Under the pieces are notes generated by a model that was not told where the DNA came from, made no database searches, and saw nothing but the letters and a program-made list of their open reading frames with translations. From Brevibacillus fluminis (GTDB lineage: Bacteria; Bacillota; Bacilli; Brevibacillales; Brevibacillaceae), in the NCBI RefSeq assembly GCF_003710825.1, contig NZ_RHHQ01000004.1:124001-188000 (forward strand): DNA of 64,000 nucleotides, in the 5' to 3' direction. Position numbers and translations under genes: made by a program. Positions 1 through 8,240 of this stretch are shown in pieces; the first letter of the stretch is position 1; every line of letters starts with the position of its first letter.

Positions 1-13
1 AGGAATGAACTTG

Positions 14-709
14 ATGAAACGCTTTATACTTACACTTGGCACGATGGTTCTCTCCCTCGCGCTGTTGGCTGGATGCAGCTCGACCGCTGCCCCTGATGCA
101 AATGACCCAGCGAATACGGCGGGTGGTCAACAACAGCAGCAGCCAACACCTCCACTCAAGCATGACGTACCGAAAGGGAAATATACAAAATATCCGGATA
201 TGGTCATCAACAAGGATAAAAAGTATACCGCTACGGTCACGACTTCTCTCGGCGATTTCCAAATTGAACTGTTCGCCAAAGATGCACCGAAAACGGTTAA
301 CAACTTCGTCTTCTTGGCAAAAGACCATTTCTTTGACGGCATCACTTTCCATCGCGTGATTAAAGACTTCATGGTGCAAACAGGTGACCCGCAAGGAACC
401 GGGATGGGTGGTCCTGGCTACCAATTCGAAGATGAGTTGAACAACGGCCATGCCTATGAAGAAGGCGTCGTGGCGATGGCCAACGCTGGCCCTAACACGA
501 ACGGCAGCCAGTTTTTCATCGGCTCTGGTCCTGACGTGAAAAACTTGAAGCACGATCCGGCTTACACCATTTTCGGCAAAGTGATTAAAGGACAAGATAT
601 CATCACCAAAATCGCTTCCGTCCCAGTAAAAGCGAACCCGATCACAGGTCAAAAAGAAACTCCTGTAACACCACCGGTGATCAAATCGATCAAAATTGAA
701 GAAAAATAA
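14..709 (+). CDS. Cyclophilin-type peptidyl-prolyl cis-trans isomerase, lipoprotein
   Basis: Probable extracytoplasmic foldase that isomerises proline peptide bonds at the outer face of the membrane. The 231-residue protein starts with a lipoprotein signal (MKRF, hydrophobic core, lipobox LLAGC with Cys21), then a Gln/Pro-rich linker, then a cyclophilin domain from about residue 70 to 228. Visible cyclophilin motifs are FHRVIKDFMVQTGD, with the catalytic Arg, GGPGYQFEDE, and NTNGSQFFI. I chose the ATG at 14 because AGGA at 1-4 lies 9 bases upstream; an in-frame ATG at 5 is possible but its ribosome binding site would lie outside the window. It appears monocistronic, with a strong terminator just downstream. 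Family assignment is secure; the client proteins are unknown. Confidence 0.9.
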   Translation: MKRFILTLGTMVLSLALLAGCSSTAAPDANDPANTAGGQQQQQPTPPLKHDVPKGKYTKYPDMVINKDKKYTATVTTSLGDFQIELFAKDAPKTVNNFVFLAKDHFFDGITFHRVIKDFMVQTGDPQGTGMGGPGYQFEDELNNGHAYEEGVVAMANAGPNTNGSQFFIGSGPDVKNLKHDPAYTIFGKVIKGQDIITKIASVPVKANPITGQKETPVTPPVIKSIKIEEK

Positions 710-715
710 TTATCC

Positions 716-746
716 AAAAGGCGGCTGCATGCAGTCGCCTTTTTTC
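716..746 (+). terminator. Rho-independent terminator after cyclophilin gene
   Basis: Stem AAAGGCG / CGCCTTT around a loop rich in GCTGCA, followed by a T run. It begins 7 bases after the stop codon of the cyclophilin gene. Confidence 0.85.
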
Positions 747-937
747 TTTGATTTCCAGGCAAATTACCGTAATCTTCATACCGAACAAAAGCATATAATC
801 CTTTCCACTATTTCTCTTAGTTATATTTACCGATTGATTTTGGCGCAACTACTCCGGTAAACTGGTCCATGACTCATTCGCTTAGAGCAGCTTAGAGCAG
901 CGATAAAAGCGAGACTAGCGAAAAGGAGTGAAGTCAT

Positions 938-1615
938 TTGAATCGATTCACCATTACGAAGCGTCGATACGCGATTTTGGCGACGCTGGTCGTATTGCTC
1001 ACACTGGTTTGGCTGGTCACACCGACCGAAGCACAGGCACCTTTGGCAGCAGCACCACAAGTGAAAAAAATCACGAATACAGCTGAGCTGCAAAAGGACA
1101 TAGAAAACATGGGGTTCTTTCAAGGGGAGACGGACATCAAGGGCAAGAGCGCAGCATTGACTCCTGTCAAAACCGTCGCAGCAGTACCACCAAAACAGCA
1201 AAATGCGCCGAAGGGCGAGGCTGATAAAGGGAGCGCAAAACAAGGAAAGCGGGAGTCTTTCAACCCGACGGAACTTGATTTGCTATCCCGTTTAATTTAT
1301 ATGGAGAGTCGTGGAGAACCGTATAAAGGAAAAGTAGCAGTTGGGGCTGTCGCATTGAATCGCGTGGAGTCCAAACATTTCCCCAAAACGCTAAAAGGGG
1401 TCATTATGGCGCCAGGAGCATTTTCTGTCGTCCATCATGGCAAACTGGCGAACCGGACGAATGAAGAATCAAGACAAGCGGCCATGGATGCGCTGCGTGG
1501 CGTGGATCCGACCAATGGCGCGCTGTATTTTTATAATCCACGAATTGCAGAGGACCATTGGATCTTCTCTCGTCCGACCGCAATCAAGATCGGCCATCAC
1601 GTTTTCGCTTATTGA
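938..1615 (+). CDS. SleB/CwlJ-family cell wall hydrolase
   Basis: Likely a peptidoglycan (spore cortex) lytic enzyme acting outside the membrane. The 225-residue protein has an N-terminal basic stretch and hydrophobic segment (about residues 11-30, a signal peptide or anchor) and a C-terminal Hydrolase_2 (SleB-type) domain from about residue 105. Recognisable are the LLSRLIYMESRGEPYKGKVA block, which carries the catalytic Glu, and the end FSRPTAIKIGHHVFAY. Residues around 45-65 (AELQKDIENMGFFQGETD) look like a worn-down peptidoglycan-binding repeat, which full SleB proteins carry intact. The start is TTG at 938 because AAGGAGTG sits 7 bases upstream. No ypeB-like partner follows, unlike classical sleB, so it may be a vegetative or mother-cell paralogue. 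Confidence 0.85.
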   Translation: MNRFTITKRRYAILATLVVLLTLVWLVTPTEAQAPLAAAPQVKKITNTAELQKDIENMGFFQGETDIKGKSAALTPVKTVAAVPPKQQNAPKGEADKGSAKQGKRESFNPTELDLLSRLIYMESRGEPYKGKVAVGAVALNRVESKHFPKTLKGVIMAPGAFSVVHHGKLANRTNEESRQAAMDALRGVDPTNGALYFYNPRIAEDHWIFSRPTAIKIGHHVFAY

Positions 1616-1814
1616 TTTATGTAATTTTATTTTTATTTAACCCCCTTTTTAGAATTGCTTGGTATTATCATATTGCAAGCAACACTCAACGCTTTGAGAA
1701 AGCGTCTGAACTTCTACCCGTATCAACGTGGTAAGGATATGCAAGTCAAATCGAGTCATCTTGACTATGTTTACCGCGCTGAACGAGACTCTTTCTCAAA
1801 ACCCCCAATACTTG

Positions 1815-1856
1815 GCCTTCTACTGTTTGAGTCACAGTAGAAGGCATTTTTTTTTT
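1815..1856 (+). terminator. Strong rho-independent terminator
   Basis: Perfect 11-bp stem GCCTTCTACTG / CAGTAGAAGGC followed by a run of about ten T. It reads on the plus strand and lies 200 bases after the SleB-like gene. It ends either a long 3' untranslated region of that gene or an unrecognised short transcript. Confidence 0.8.
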
Positions 1857-1868
1857 GCTTTCGTAGGC

Positions 1869-2636
1869 TTAGAATCCGTAGATCGACATCCCGCCATCCA
1901 CTGCCAGCGTTTGTCCGGACACATACGCCGCCGCATCTGAGGACAGGAAGATAGCCGGGCCGATCAAATCTTCCAGCTCCCCTACCCGCTCAGCTGGCGT
2001 CCGACTGATGATTTCGTTGTAGTAGGCTGGATCGTTCAGCAGTTTTTCCGTCAATGCCGTGCGGAAATACCATGGCGCAATTGCGTTCACCGTTACATTG
2101 AATTTGCTCCATTCGAGCGCCAGCACTTTTGTCATATGGATGACGCCACCTTTGCTCGCCCCGTACGCAACCCCTGTACGCAACGCGACCAGACCACCTA
2201 CCGAGGCGATGTTGACGATACGTCCATACCGCTGCTCGCACATGACCTTCCCTGCCGCTTGCGCCATAAAAAAAGTTCCCTTCAAATCAAGATCGGTTAC
2301 GCGATCCCACTCTTCTTCCGTCACCTCCAACGCTTTTGTGCGGATGTTCATCCCTGCGTTGTTAATGAGAATATGCAGCCCACCCAGCTCACGCAGCGTT
2401 TCTTCCACAATGTGCTCGCTTGCTCCTTGCTCTGTCAAGTCAGCAGCAATCGGCAGCGCTTTGCCTCCTTTTTGCTCAATCTCGGCGACCAACGTGTCAA
2501 GATCGCTCGCAGTTCGCGCGACAACTGCCACCTGCGCCCCTGCCTCGGCCAGTCCGACTGCCAGCGCTCGTCCGATTCCTTTTCCGGCCCCGGTAACAAT
2601 CGCTGTTTTTCCTGTTAAATTAAAACGATTGTGCAT
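1869..2636 (-). CDS. Short-chain dehydrogenase/reductase (gluconate 5-dehydrogenase-like)
   Basis: NAD(P)-dependent oxidoreductase of the classical SDR family, 255 residues. The Rossmann motif TGAGKGIG, the NNAG motif and the catalytic YGASK are all present, and the C-terminal block AAAYVSGQTLAVDGGMS is typical of sugar-alcohol or 3-oxoacyl reductase-like SDRs. The start is ATG at 2636 because GGAAGGAGC lies just upstream; the ORF can be extended to 2654 but that would swallow the ribosome binding site. Single gene, minus strand. The substrate cannot be read from the sequence; gluconate/idonate-type keto sugars are one guess. Confidence 0.85.
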   Translation of the reverse strand: MHNRFNLTGKTAIVTGAGKGIGRALAVGLAEAGAQVAVVARTASDLDTLVAEIEQKGGKALPIAADLTEQGASEHIVEETLRELGGLHILINNAGMNIRTKALEVTEEEWDRVTDLDLKGTFFMAQAAGKVMCEQRYGRIVNIASVGGLVALRTGVAYGASKGGVIHMTKVLALEWSKFNVTVNAIAPWYFRTALTEKLLNDPAYYNEIISRTPAERVGELEDLIGPAIFLSSDAAAYVSGQTLAVDGGMSIYGF

Positions 2637-2792
2637 AGTTACAGCTCCTTCCAAAATCGTAATTCATTCTCTCTTACCATATCATGTTTTTCGCATGAAT
2701 GAGAATGAAGAATTGTCCGGCTTCGCGCGTCATCACCCGATCTATGGTACAATGAGGCAACCGGAACCAACAAGATCAGGAGGCAATGGAAC

Positions 2793-3095
2793 ATGCGTTT
2801 AATGAGTCAAATGACACTTGCGGAGCTCCAGGAGGAAATGGAGCGACTGCGAACGGAAGCGGAAGCGAAAAAAAAGGCTGGCGATCTGGTCGGCTTTGGC
2901 ATACTTGAGCAAAAGTACTTTATGGCGAAATCGTACTATATCGGAACCGGGGAGTTCCGCATCGGAAAAGCGTACCGTGTGCACAATCACGATGAACCGT
3001 TCACGATCCAGTATTTTAACGGCGTGTTTGCTTGGGGCACATTCCCTGGAGTGACCGAACCGACCGGTTTCCCAATCGGCATGCTGGAAGACTGA
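2793..3095 (+). CDS. YfhH-like DUF1811 protein
   Basis: Small cytoplasmic protein of 100 residues. It matches the Bacillus YfhH family as I recall it: an N-terminal SQMTLAEL helix and charged coiled region, a central LEQKYFMAKSY segment, and a C-terminal SH3-like part ending with FTIQYFNGVFAWGTF. The ribosome binding site AGGAGG is 9 bases before ATG. The gene is followed within 100 bases by a DUF2515 gene on the same strand. Its function is not known. Confidence 0.75.
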   Translation: MRLMSQMTLAELQEEMERLRTEAEAKKKAGDLVGFGILEQKYFMAKSYYIGTGEFRIGKAYRVHNHDEPFTIQYFNGVFAWGTFPGVTEPTGFPIGMLED

Positions 3096-3188
3096 AACGA
3101 TATCTTCACATTTTGCATGAGTAGTGCGCACACTACATACACTAGGCAAAAGTGTGGAACGTTTTTGTCGCAAAGGAGTTGTCTTTTC

Positions 3189-4187
3189 ATGCAACCCACA
3201 ATATGCACGGGTGCGGATATTCTCGCCGACATCCGTCACGCTATTGCTCTTGCCAACCGCAACAATATAACACGTACAGAAGCGTACTTGCGCTTTTATC
3301 TCGACCACCCGGAGATCGAATGGGCCTTGCTGGCTCACCTCGTCTCGCGCAACGGCGGATGGAATATGACCGATCTCAAAGGCGATTGGCTGCCCCTTTT
3401 ATTGGACGAACAAGAAAGGGGCGCTTTTTTTCATTTTATGGAGCGTTGTAACTGGCTGATTTTCCACGATGCGTACGCCCAACTACTTCTTTATGCCACG
3501 ATGAAGCAGCAAGGTGACGATTTGACCGAACTTCTGGTCCCTCTCGGCATCTCGCACTTTATGACCGACATTTGGCGCGAGTTTTTGCATACTCGTGATT
3601 CGGTCCGCTTGACACATGGCTTGATCATCAATGAACAGCAATACATCGAGCAGCGCGTCGTACAAAAACCGTTTTACCGCAAGGAGGTGCTCGACACCCT
3701 CCCCTTCCATCTGCAATCATGGCTTTCCTTCAATCATCTGCTGTTTCCGTATCACACTTCACAATGGGAAAAAGAGCCGCGTCTCTGCGGCATCACGGTG
3801 CACCGTTTCGCTTCGCTGGAACAGCGCATCCGTATTGGAAAAAGCGCTTATCACATGCTGCGCGCAAATGCGAACCGGTTCCGTCAAATCGTCGGATGGG
3901 CAAAAGGAACCCCGCATACCGGCTCACGGGCAGATTATTGGCCTGGACGTTTTACCCCTTCGTCGGTTCGTGCGCAAACAAGCTCCTACAGTCCGACATT
4001 GGCTGATGCTTGGAAGGACACTTCGCATGCGCCGGCAGACGGTGTCGACTGGTACCGCGATCGTAAATGGCAGGATTTGCTTGGCGATGAAATAGAGCTA
4101 TTGCCTGAACTCACGGATCAGGAATACGGTCGCTCACTTCAGCTGATGCGTGCAGCGATCGCTTTGCTGCACCCATTTTCCAGCTAA
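3189..4187 (+). CDS. DUF2515 family protein
   Basis: Uncharacterised 332-residue soluble protein of the DUF2515 (YppC-like) family found in Bacillales. Helical and rich in Trp, His and Arg, with blocks such as NRNNITRTEAYLRFYLDHPE near the N-terminus, LVSRNGGWNMTDLKG around residue 55, and TPHTGSRADYWPGRF near residue 240. No signal peptide or membrane segment. Start at ATG 3189 is set by AAAGGAG 9-10 bases upstream; the ORF is open upstream to 3117 without a ribosome binding site. It sits 22 bases ahead of the next gene, so the two are probably co-transcribed. Confidence 0.7.
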   Translation: MQPTICTGADILADIRHAIALANRNNITRTEAYLRFYLDHPEIEWALLAHLVSRNGGWNMTDLKGDWLPLLLDEQERGAFFHFMERCNWLIFHDAYAQLLLYATMKQQGDDLTELLVPLGISHFMTDIWREFLHTRDSVRLTHGLIINEQQYIEQRVVQKPFYRKEVLDTLPFHLQSWLSFNHLLFPYHTSQWEKEPRLCGITVHRFASLEQRIRIGKSAYHMLRANANRFRQIVGWAKGTPHTGSRADYWPGRFTPSSVRAQTSSYSPTLADAWKDTSHAPADGVDWYRDRKWQDLLGDEIELLPELTDQEYGRSLQLMRAAIALLHPFSS

Positions 4188-4209
4188 CAGGTAAGGAGGA
4201 CGATGAAGT

Positions 4210-5151
4210 TTGACGATTGAGAGCCAAATCGACTACATCCTTTCATGCCAGCTTCCTACCGGTACGTTCCGGTTAGGGAGCCTGGACGCTCGAATCAATC
4301 CGTACTTTACGAATCTGGCCTTGCTCCCCCTCGTGGAATTGGGCGAATGCGATTGCGCAAAACAGCAGTTGGATTGGTATGTAGGTCATCTCAATGCGGA
4401 TAGCTATGTCAATGATTACGTGTGGCAGGATGGTACAGAAGTCGATACGGGAAAAGCAGACAGCGAGGACAGCTACCCGGCTACATTTTTTTTTCTGGCA
4501 CTTGCTTATGTCGATGCGACGGACGATTTCGAGTGGGCATACGAAACCCGTGAAAAGCTGTACCGCATCCTGGATGGTTTGATCGCCTTGCAGCAACAAG
4601 ATGGGCTTACATGGGCAAAACGTTCGTGGAAAGTCAAATATTTGATGGATAACTGCGAGGTTGTACAAGGACTATATGCTGCGGAAAAGCTGTTTGCGGC
4701 AATCGACGAGAATCGCGGCGCGCTACAGGCTCGCCAAGCGGCAGAACGGTGTGCAGACGGGATCAACTCGATGTATAGCGAAAAAAAAGATGCATACGCC
4801 GTGTATGACCGTCATTTTCCTAATTGGCGCAAATGGTATCCGGATGCGACAAGTCAAGCGTTTCCGGTGTTATCCGGCATGCTCGATCCGGATTCGGACA
4901 TTGCACTGTCATTGTATCAGCGGCTGATCGAACATTTTCCTCGCTTTGAATGGTTTGAAACGGGGGATCTGTATCCGTGGATGTCGATGGGCGAATGGGC
5001 GTGCGTGATGGGAGATGCCAAACGGGCAGCGGAGATGACCATCGCCGCTGAACGGCTTTATATACATGGCCCGCGCCACCCGTATTGGCTCATCCAAGAT
5101 GCTGCCGGCTACATCCGCATCAAAACGATGCTAGGGGCGACGCAGATTTAG
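4210..5151 (+). CDS. Hypothetical protein, alpha/alpha-toroid glycosidase-like
   Basis: A 313-residue soluble protein made almost entirely of helices with repeated aromatic motifs (PYFTNLALLPLVELG, DSYPATFFFLALAYVD, LMDNCEVVQGLYAAEKLF, YPWMSMGEWACVMGDA). This pattern resembles six-hairpin (alpha/alpha)6 glycosidase-like proteins; that is inference, no catalytic pair is certain. Start is TTG at 4210: the strong AAGGAGG at 4194-4200 serves it, whereas the nearby ATG at 4203 is followed by an in-frame stop after five codons. It is probably co-transcribed with the DUF2515 gene. Its last 21 bases overlap the convergent small gene at 5131-5292. Confidence 0.65.
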   Translation: MTIESQIDYILSCQLPTGTFRLGSLDARINPYFTNLALLPLVELGECDCAKQQLDWYVGHLNADSYVNDYVWQDGTEVDTGKADSEDSYPATFFFLALAYVDATDDFEWAYETREKLYRILDGLIALQQQDGLTWAKRSWKVKYLMDNCEVVQGLYAAEKLFAAIDENRGALQARQAAERCADGINSMYSEKKDAYAVYDRHFPNWRKWYPDATSQAFPVLSGMLDPDSDIALSLYQRLIEHFPRFEWFETGDLYPWMSMGEWACVMGDAKRAAEMTIAAERLYIHGPRHPYWLIQDAAGYIRIKTMLGATQI

Positions 5152-5292
5152 CTTTTCCACGATGCTAACAAACATTTTGTACGTGGCATTCATCTCTTCG
5201 TTCGGCTTCAACGATTTTTTATATCGGTTAAAATCCTCATACAGCTCATCCATACATTCTTCGAGCAATTCTTTTTCCGGTTTGGTCAACAT
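5131..5292 (-). CDS. Small hypothetical protein (53 aa)
   Basis: Short ORF: starts MLTKPEKELLEECMDEL, is acidic and helical, and ends VEKLNLRRP. A good ribosome binding site (AAGGAGTG, 8 bases upstream of ATG 5292) supports translation. Its 3' end overlaps the end of the convergent plus-strand gene by 21 bases. Function unknown. Confidence 0.6.
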   Translation of the reverse strand: MLTKPEKELLEECMDELYEDFNRYKKSLKPNEEMNATYKMFVSIVEKLNLRRP

Positions 5293-5343
5293 TTGTTATA
5301 CACTCCTTGCTTTTTTATGTCCGCACATAAACCGTGCGTAGAT

Positions 5344-5952
5344 TCAAACGATCAGGAACATCTCCAATTCGCCCTTCTCATACAAAAACGGGATCGGGCA
5401 AATCGGCGTATCCCCTTTTGAGGCGAAATCCATCGTCAGGCGAGCCAACAGCTGTGCACCTTTTTCATCCGCGAGATCCGCGATGATCAGCACATCTTGA
5501 TGCGGGATGGCAACGCCCAAATGGGGGCCTTTTTTTTGAGCTACGTGGCTTTCCAAAAGATCGTCCAATAATATGCGGCTGGCCGCGTAGCCATCGGGAG
5601 GGCTGATAAAGGTGATGTGATTGCCGCCCAACTCTTGGGTACGGCTTTTCATCGGCAAGGCCCGCAGATTGTCCATGGCAAGCTGATTCAACATATCCTC
5701 GCTCAAACCCGCCTCTGTCAACATGGCATGGCTGATCAAAAAATACCCTTTTCCCACATCGCATACATACAGGATGATCGTCTCAGCGGTATGAGGACGG
5801 GAAACGATCGTTGGCGCCTCTTTCGCCCCGTCCAAAAACGAACGATGGCGAATGATCGGAAACACGCGAGCTTCCTGCCCTGTCAGAGAACGAGACACTT
5901 TGTCCCCGCGCTCACCTGTTACGTTCGGCTTCCCTTCCTGTCGGTCAGTCAC
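5344..5952 (-). CDS. DUF1444 (YtpQ-like) protein, N-terminally short
   Basis: The 202-residue protein matches the C-terminal three quarters of the Bacillus YtpQ/DUF1444 family: ARVFPIIRHRSF, HTAETIILYVCDVGKGYFLI, NLRALP, DGYAASRILLDDLL, VAIPHQDVLIIADL, and a final block ending YEKGELEMFLIV. Family members are normally about 260-270 residues, so roughly the first 60-70 are missing here. Start GTG at 5952 is set by GGAGGGAAT directly upstream, so the short form looks like a genuine start and not a missed one. It follows the DUF3900 gene with an 11-base gap; probably an operon. Function unknown. Confidence 0.7.
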   Translation of the reverse strand: MTDRQEGKPNVTGERGDKVSRSLTGQEARVFPIIRHRSFLDGAKEAPTIVSRPHTAETIILYVCDVGKGYFLISHAMLTEAGLSEDMLNQLAMDNLRALPMKSRTQELGGNHITFISPPDGYAASRILLDDLLESHVAQKKGPHLGVAIPHQDVLIIADLADEKGAQLLARLTMDFASKGDTPICPIPFLYEKGELEMFLIV

Positions 5953-5963
5953 AGTATTCCCTC

Positions 5964-7046
5964 CTACCACGGCGGAGTATCATCATGCTGCTGCCGCGGA
6001 CGTTTTAGCTGTTGCAAAATGTCTTCCATTTCTTTCGGCTTTAAAAATTCGACTGGCGACATGCCCTTCTCAAAGGTGAGCGTCTCGCCTTCCAGCACGA
6101 CCACATAGCTGCCGTTTACCTTGCCGATATGGACACGCACCCCATAATCGGCCAAAAGCGACCGCACCTGGATATGGTCGAGCTTGAACTTTAGCTCGAC
6201 TTCCGGCTGTGCGTCCGTAATGATTTGCGCAGCCTCCAGCACGGTCTCATGATCCCACCGCTCAGCCAGCTCGCGCTTGGGGCTCGCCGCCATCAGCTCG
6301 ATCGCCTCTTCTTCCTGCCTGCGCTCATCCGTCTCCTCCGGGTGATTCATCTCGATATGCTGTCGTGCGAGCGATATCACTTCCTGTGAGACAATCTCCA
6401 TCACGGTCTGCGGATAATCGATGTATTTCAAAAACTCTTCAAAATAGCGTGCATGGGAGAATTGATGGATTTTCACATGGTACGAATCAACCATCCCTTC
6501 CTCCAGCAGCAGCGGAAACATGATCGATTTCATATTTTTCGCATTGATCGCCATTTGCACATTGTTGATCAAGCTCTTTTCATCCGTTATCACTGCTGTT
6601 TTTTGCTCAAAATCGCATTTCAATAAAAACAGGAAGTGATCGTCAAAGCGCTCCAGTCTTGTTTTCACCACGATAAGAACGCCGCCCCGCACCTGTGGCG
6701 TGCGCAGATACGATTGAAGCATCTCCCGACAGTGTTGATTGACGGCATCGCTTGTCGTTGCGTTCAACAATTGCATAAATTGTGCAAAGTTGGGATTCGA
6801 ATCAAGCGCATGGCCTTCAACGATGACGAATTGGCCGATTTTTGTCGGACTGCTCTCTGATTTCGGATTGGTTTCGACCTTGCGCTTTGCAATCCTCGTG
6901 AACTCGCCGTCCAAAAAAGAACGGAGCTCACTTGAGCGGTATTCGTCCCCGGTCAGGAGCTTTTGCATCCGAATCTGCTTGACGGAAGCGTCGTCCTCCG
7001 AAGCCTCCAGAACGGTAAAATGAAGCCATTCAATCTCAAAATTCAT
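5964..7046 (-). CDS. DUF3900 family protein
   Basis: Cytoplasmic 360-residue protein of a Bacillales family of unknown function (DUF3900). It opens MNFEIEWLHFTVLE, has a mixed alpha/beta N-terminal half with GGVLIVVKTRLERFDDHFLFLL, then a helical, acid-rich C-terminal half (HPEETDERRQEEEAIELMA), and ends with a Pro/Gln-rich tail. The general plan recalls nucleoid-associated NdpA-type proteins, a weak impression only. AGGAGTC lies about 10 bases upstream of ATG. First gene of a two-gene unit with the DUF1444 gene. Confidence 0.65.
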   Translation of the reverse strand: MNFEIEWLHFTVLEASEDDASVKQIRMQKLLTGDEYRSSELRSFLDGEFTRIAKRKVETNPKSESSPTKIGQFVIVEGHALDSNPNFAQFMQLLNATTSDAVNQHCREMLQSYLRTPQVRGGVLIVVKTRLERFDDHFLFLLKCDFEQKTAVITDEKSLINNVQMAINAKNMKSIMFPLLLEEGMVDSYHVKIHQFSHARYFEEFLKYIDYPQTVMEIVSQEVISLARQHIEMNHPEETDERRQEEEAIELMAASPKRELAERWDHETVLEAAQIITDAQPEVELKFKLDHIQVRSLLADYGVRVHIGKVNGSYVVVLEGETLTFEKGMSPVEFLKPKEMEDILQQLKRPRQQHDDTPPW

Positions 7047-7177
7047 CTATCTCGACTCCTGCCTGCTACTAAACTCGCAGAATCGATTATAGCAGAGCCA
7101 TGAGTGCAGTAAAACATTTGATTTGATAGAATAACGGAAGAAAGCGAACCGATCGATCGGAGAAAGGAGCAGAACCC

Positions 7178-8008
7178 ATGTGGCAAACGGTCAAACGATG
7201 GATCGATGACAATTGGACCAACCGTCCTCACAAGCCAGGCACCGTCATCGCCAATTATTTGATTGACGAGGTGTTGGGCAGCGGCAGCTATGGAATCGCC
7301 TACCTCGCCCGTCACACCGGCACCGGGCAAAGCGTTGTCATGAAACAAGTGAAACCGAGCTTGCGCGGCTCGCCAAAGGGAGAGGCGATGCAGGCGTATG
7401 AGGCACGGGTTTTGCAATCGTTGTCCCATCCAGCTTTTCCCCGATTTCTCGACCATTTCACCTGGCAGCGTCAGCATTATTTGATAATGTCACACATGCG
7501 CGGGGAAACGCTAGAAACGCTGCTTTTCGAACGCAGCGCTGGCTTCACGGAGCGCGAAGCGGTCACGATGGTCAAGCGTATCGCGATGCTTGTCTTGCAC
7601 TTGCACGAGAGACGAATTATCCATCGCGATGTGCGCATCCCGAACGTTTTGCTTGACGGTGACCGGTTGCAGCTGATCGATTTTGGCCTGGCTCGGTTTC
7701 TCGGAGACACTCCTGCCTACAGCGCTGATTCGCTCGACGACTATCCTGCGGAAAAACAGCTCAAACGTGCCGTCCACCCGCATAGCGATTTGTACGCACT
7801 GGGGCATTTTCTGCTGTTTTTGCTGTACTCCACCTATGAGGTAAAGGAAGGACAGGAGGAAAAGAGCTGGGAAGAGGAGCTTTCCTTATCTCCAGCGGTA
7901 CGCGCTATCCTGCGCCGTCTCTTACAGCATGATCCACCTTATCAAAACATCGAGGAGTTAATTGACGCGCTGACGCTCTATTTACAGGGAAAAACGGTAT
8001 CCTTTTGA
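7178..8008 (+). CDS. Serine/threonine protein kinase with HRDVR catalytic loop
   Basis: Hanks-type kinase domain filling nearly all of its 276 residues, with no membrane segment or PASTA domain. Visible are the glycine loop GSGSYGIAYLA (about residue 38), the ATP-binding Lys in VVMKQVK, the catalytic loop HRDVRIPNVL and the metal-binding IDFGLAR. The usual Lys two residues after the catalytic Asp is Arg here, as I recall for soluble Bacillus kinases of the YbdM/YrzF kind. Start ATG has AAAGGAG 9 bases upstream. Monocistronic. Target proteins are unknown. The stop codon lies in a hairpin (AAACGGTAT / ATACCGTTT, 7992-8020) that may act as a weak terminator. Confidence 0.85.
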   Translation: MWQTVKRWIDDNWTNRPHKPGTVIANYLIDEVLGSGSYGIAYLARHTGTGQSVVMKQVKPSLRGSPKGEAMQAYEARVLQSLSHPAFPRFLDHFTWQRQHYLIMSHMRGETLETLLFERSAGFTEREAVTMVKRIAMLVLHLHERRIIHRDVRIPNVLLDGDRLQLIDFGLARFLGDTPAYSADSLDDYPAEKQLKRAVHPHSDLYALGHFLLFLLYSTYEVKEGQEEKSWEEELSLSPAVRAILRRLLQHDPPYQNIEELIDALTLYLQGKTVSF

Positions 8009-8029
8009 CGAGATACCGTTTCGGTTTCA

Positions 8030-8185
8030 CTATTCGCAGATCGGTTGGTTTTTGGCTTGCTCGATTTTGGTTGCGAGCTCGCCCGCCTCACGGCTCAGCG
8101 TGCGCTTCTCCTGGCTTGACAGTTCCTCGCCGCCAACCTCCCCGTTTACGAGCACTTGTTCCTCATATAACCGGTCTTTCCGCAT
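8030..8185 (-). CDS. Small hypothetical protein (51 aa)
   Basis: ORF starting MRKDRLYEEQVLVNGEVGG and ending KNQPICE, charged and helical. AAAGGAGCG lies 6-8 bases before the ATG. It lies between the kinase and the DEAD-box gene, convergent with the former. Function unknown. Confidence 0.6.
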   Translation of the reverse strand: MRKDRLYEEQVLVNGEVGGEELSSQEKRTLSREAGELATKIEQAKNQPICE

Positions 8186-8240
8186 CGAAACGCTCCTTTC
8201 CCACCGTACAAATAAGTGTCAGAGCCTTACGCTCCTCTAC

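Noticed and set aside
1655..1840. 61-residue plus-strand open frame
   Set aside because: No ribosome binding site, and the frame runs into the terminator stem.
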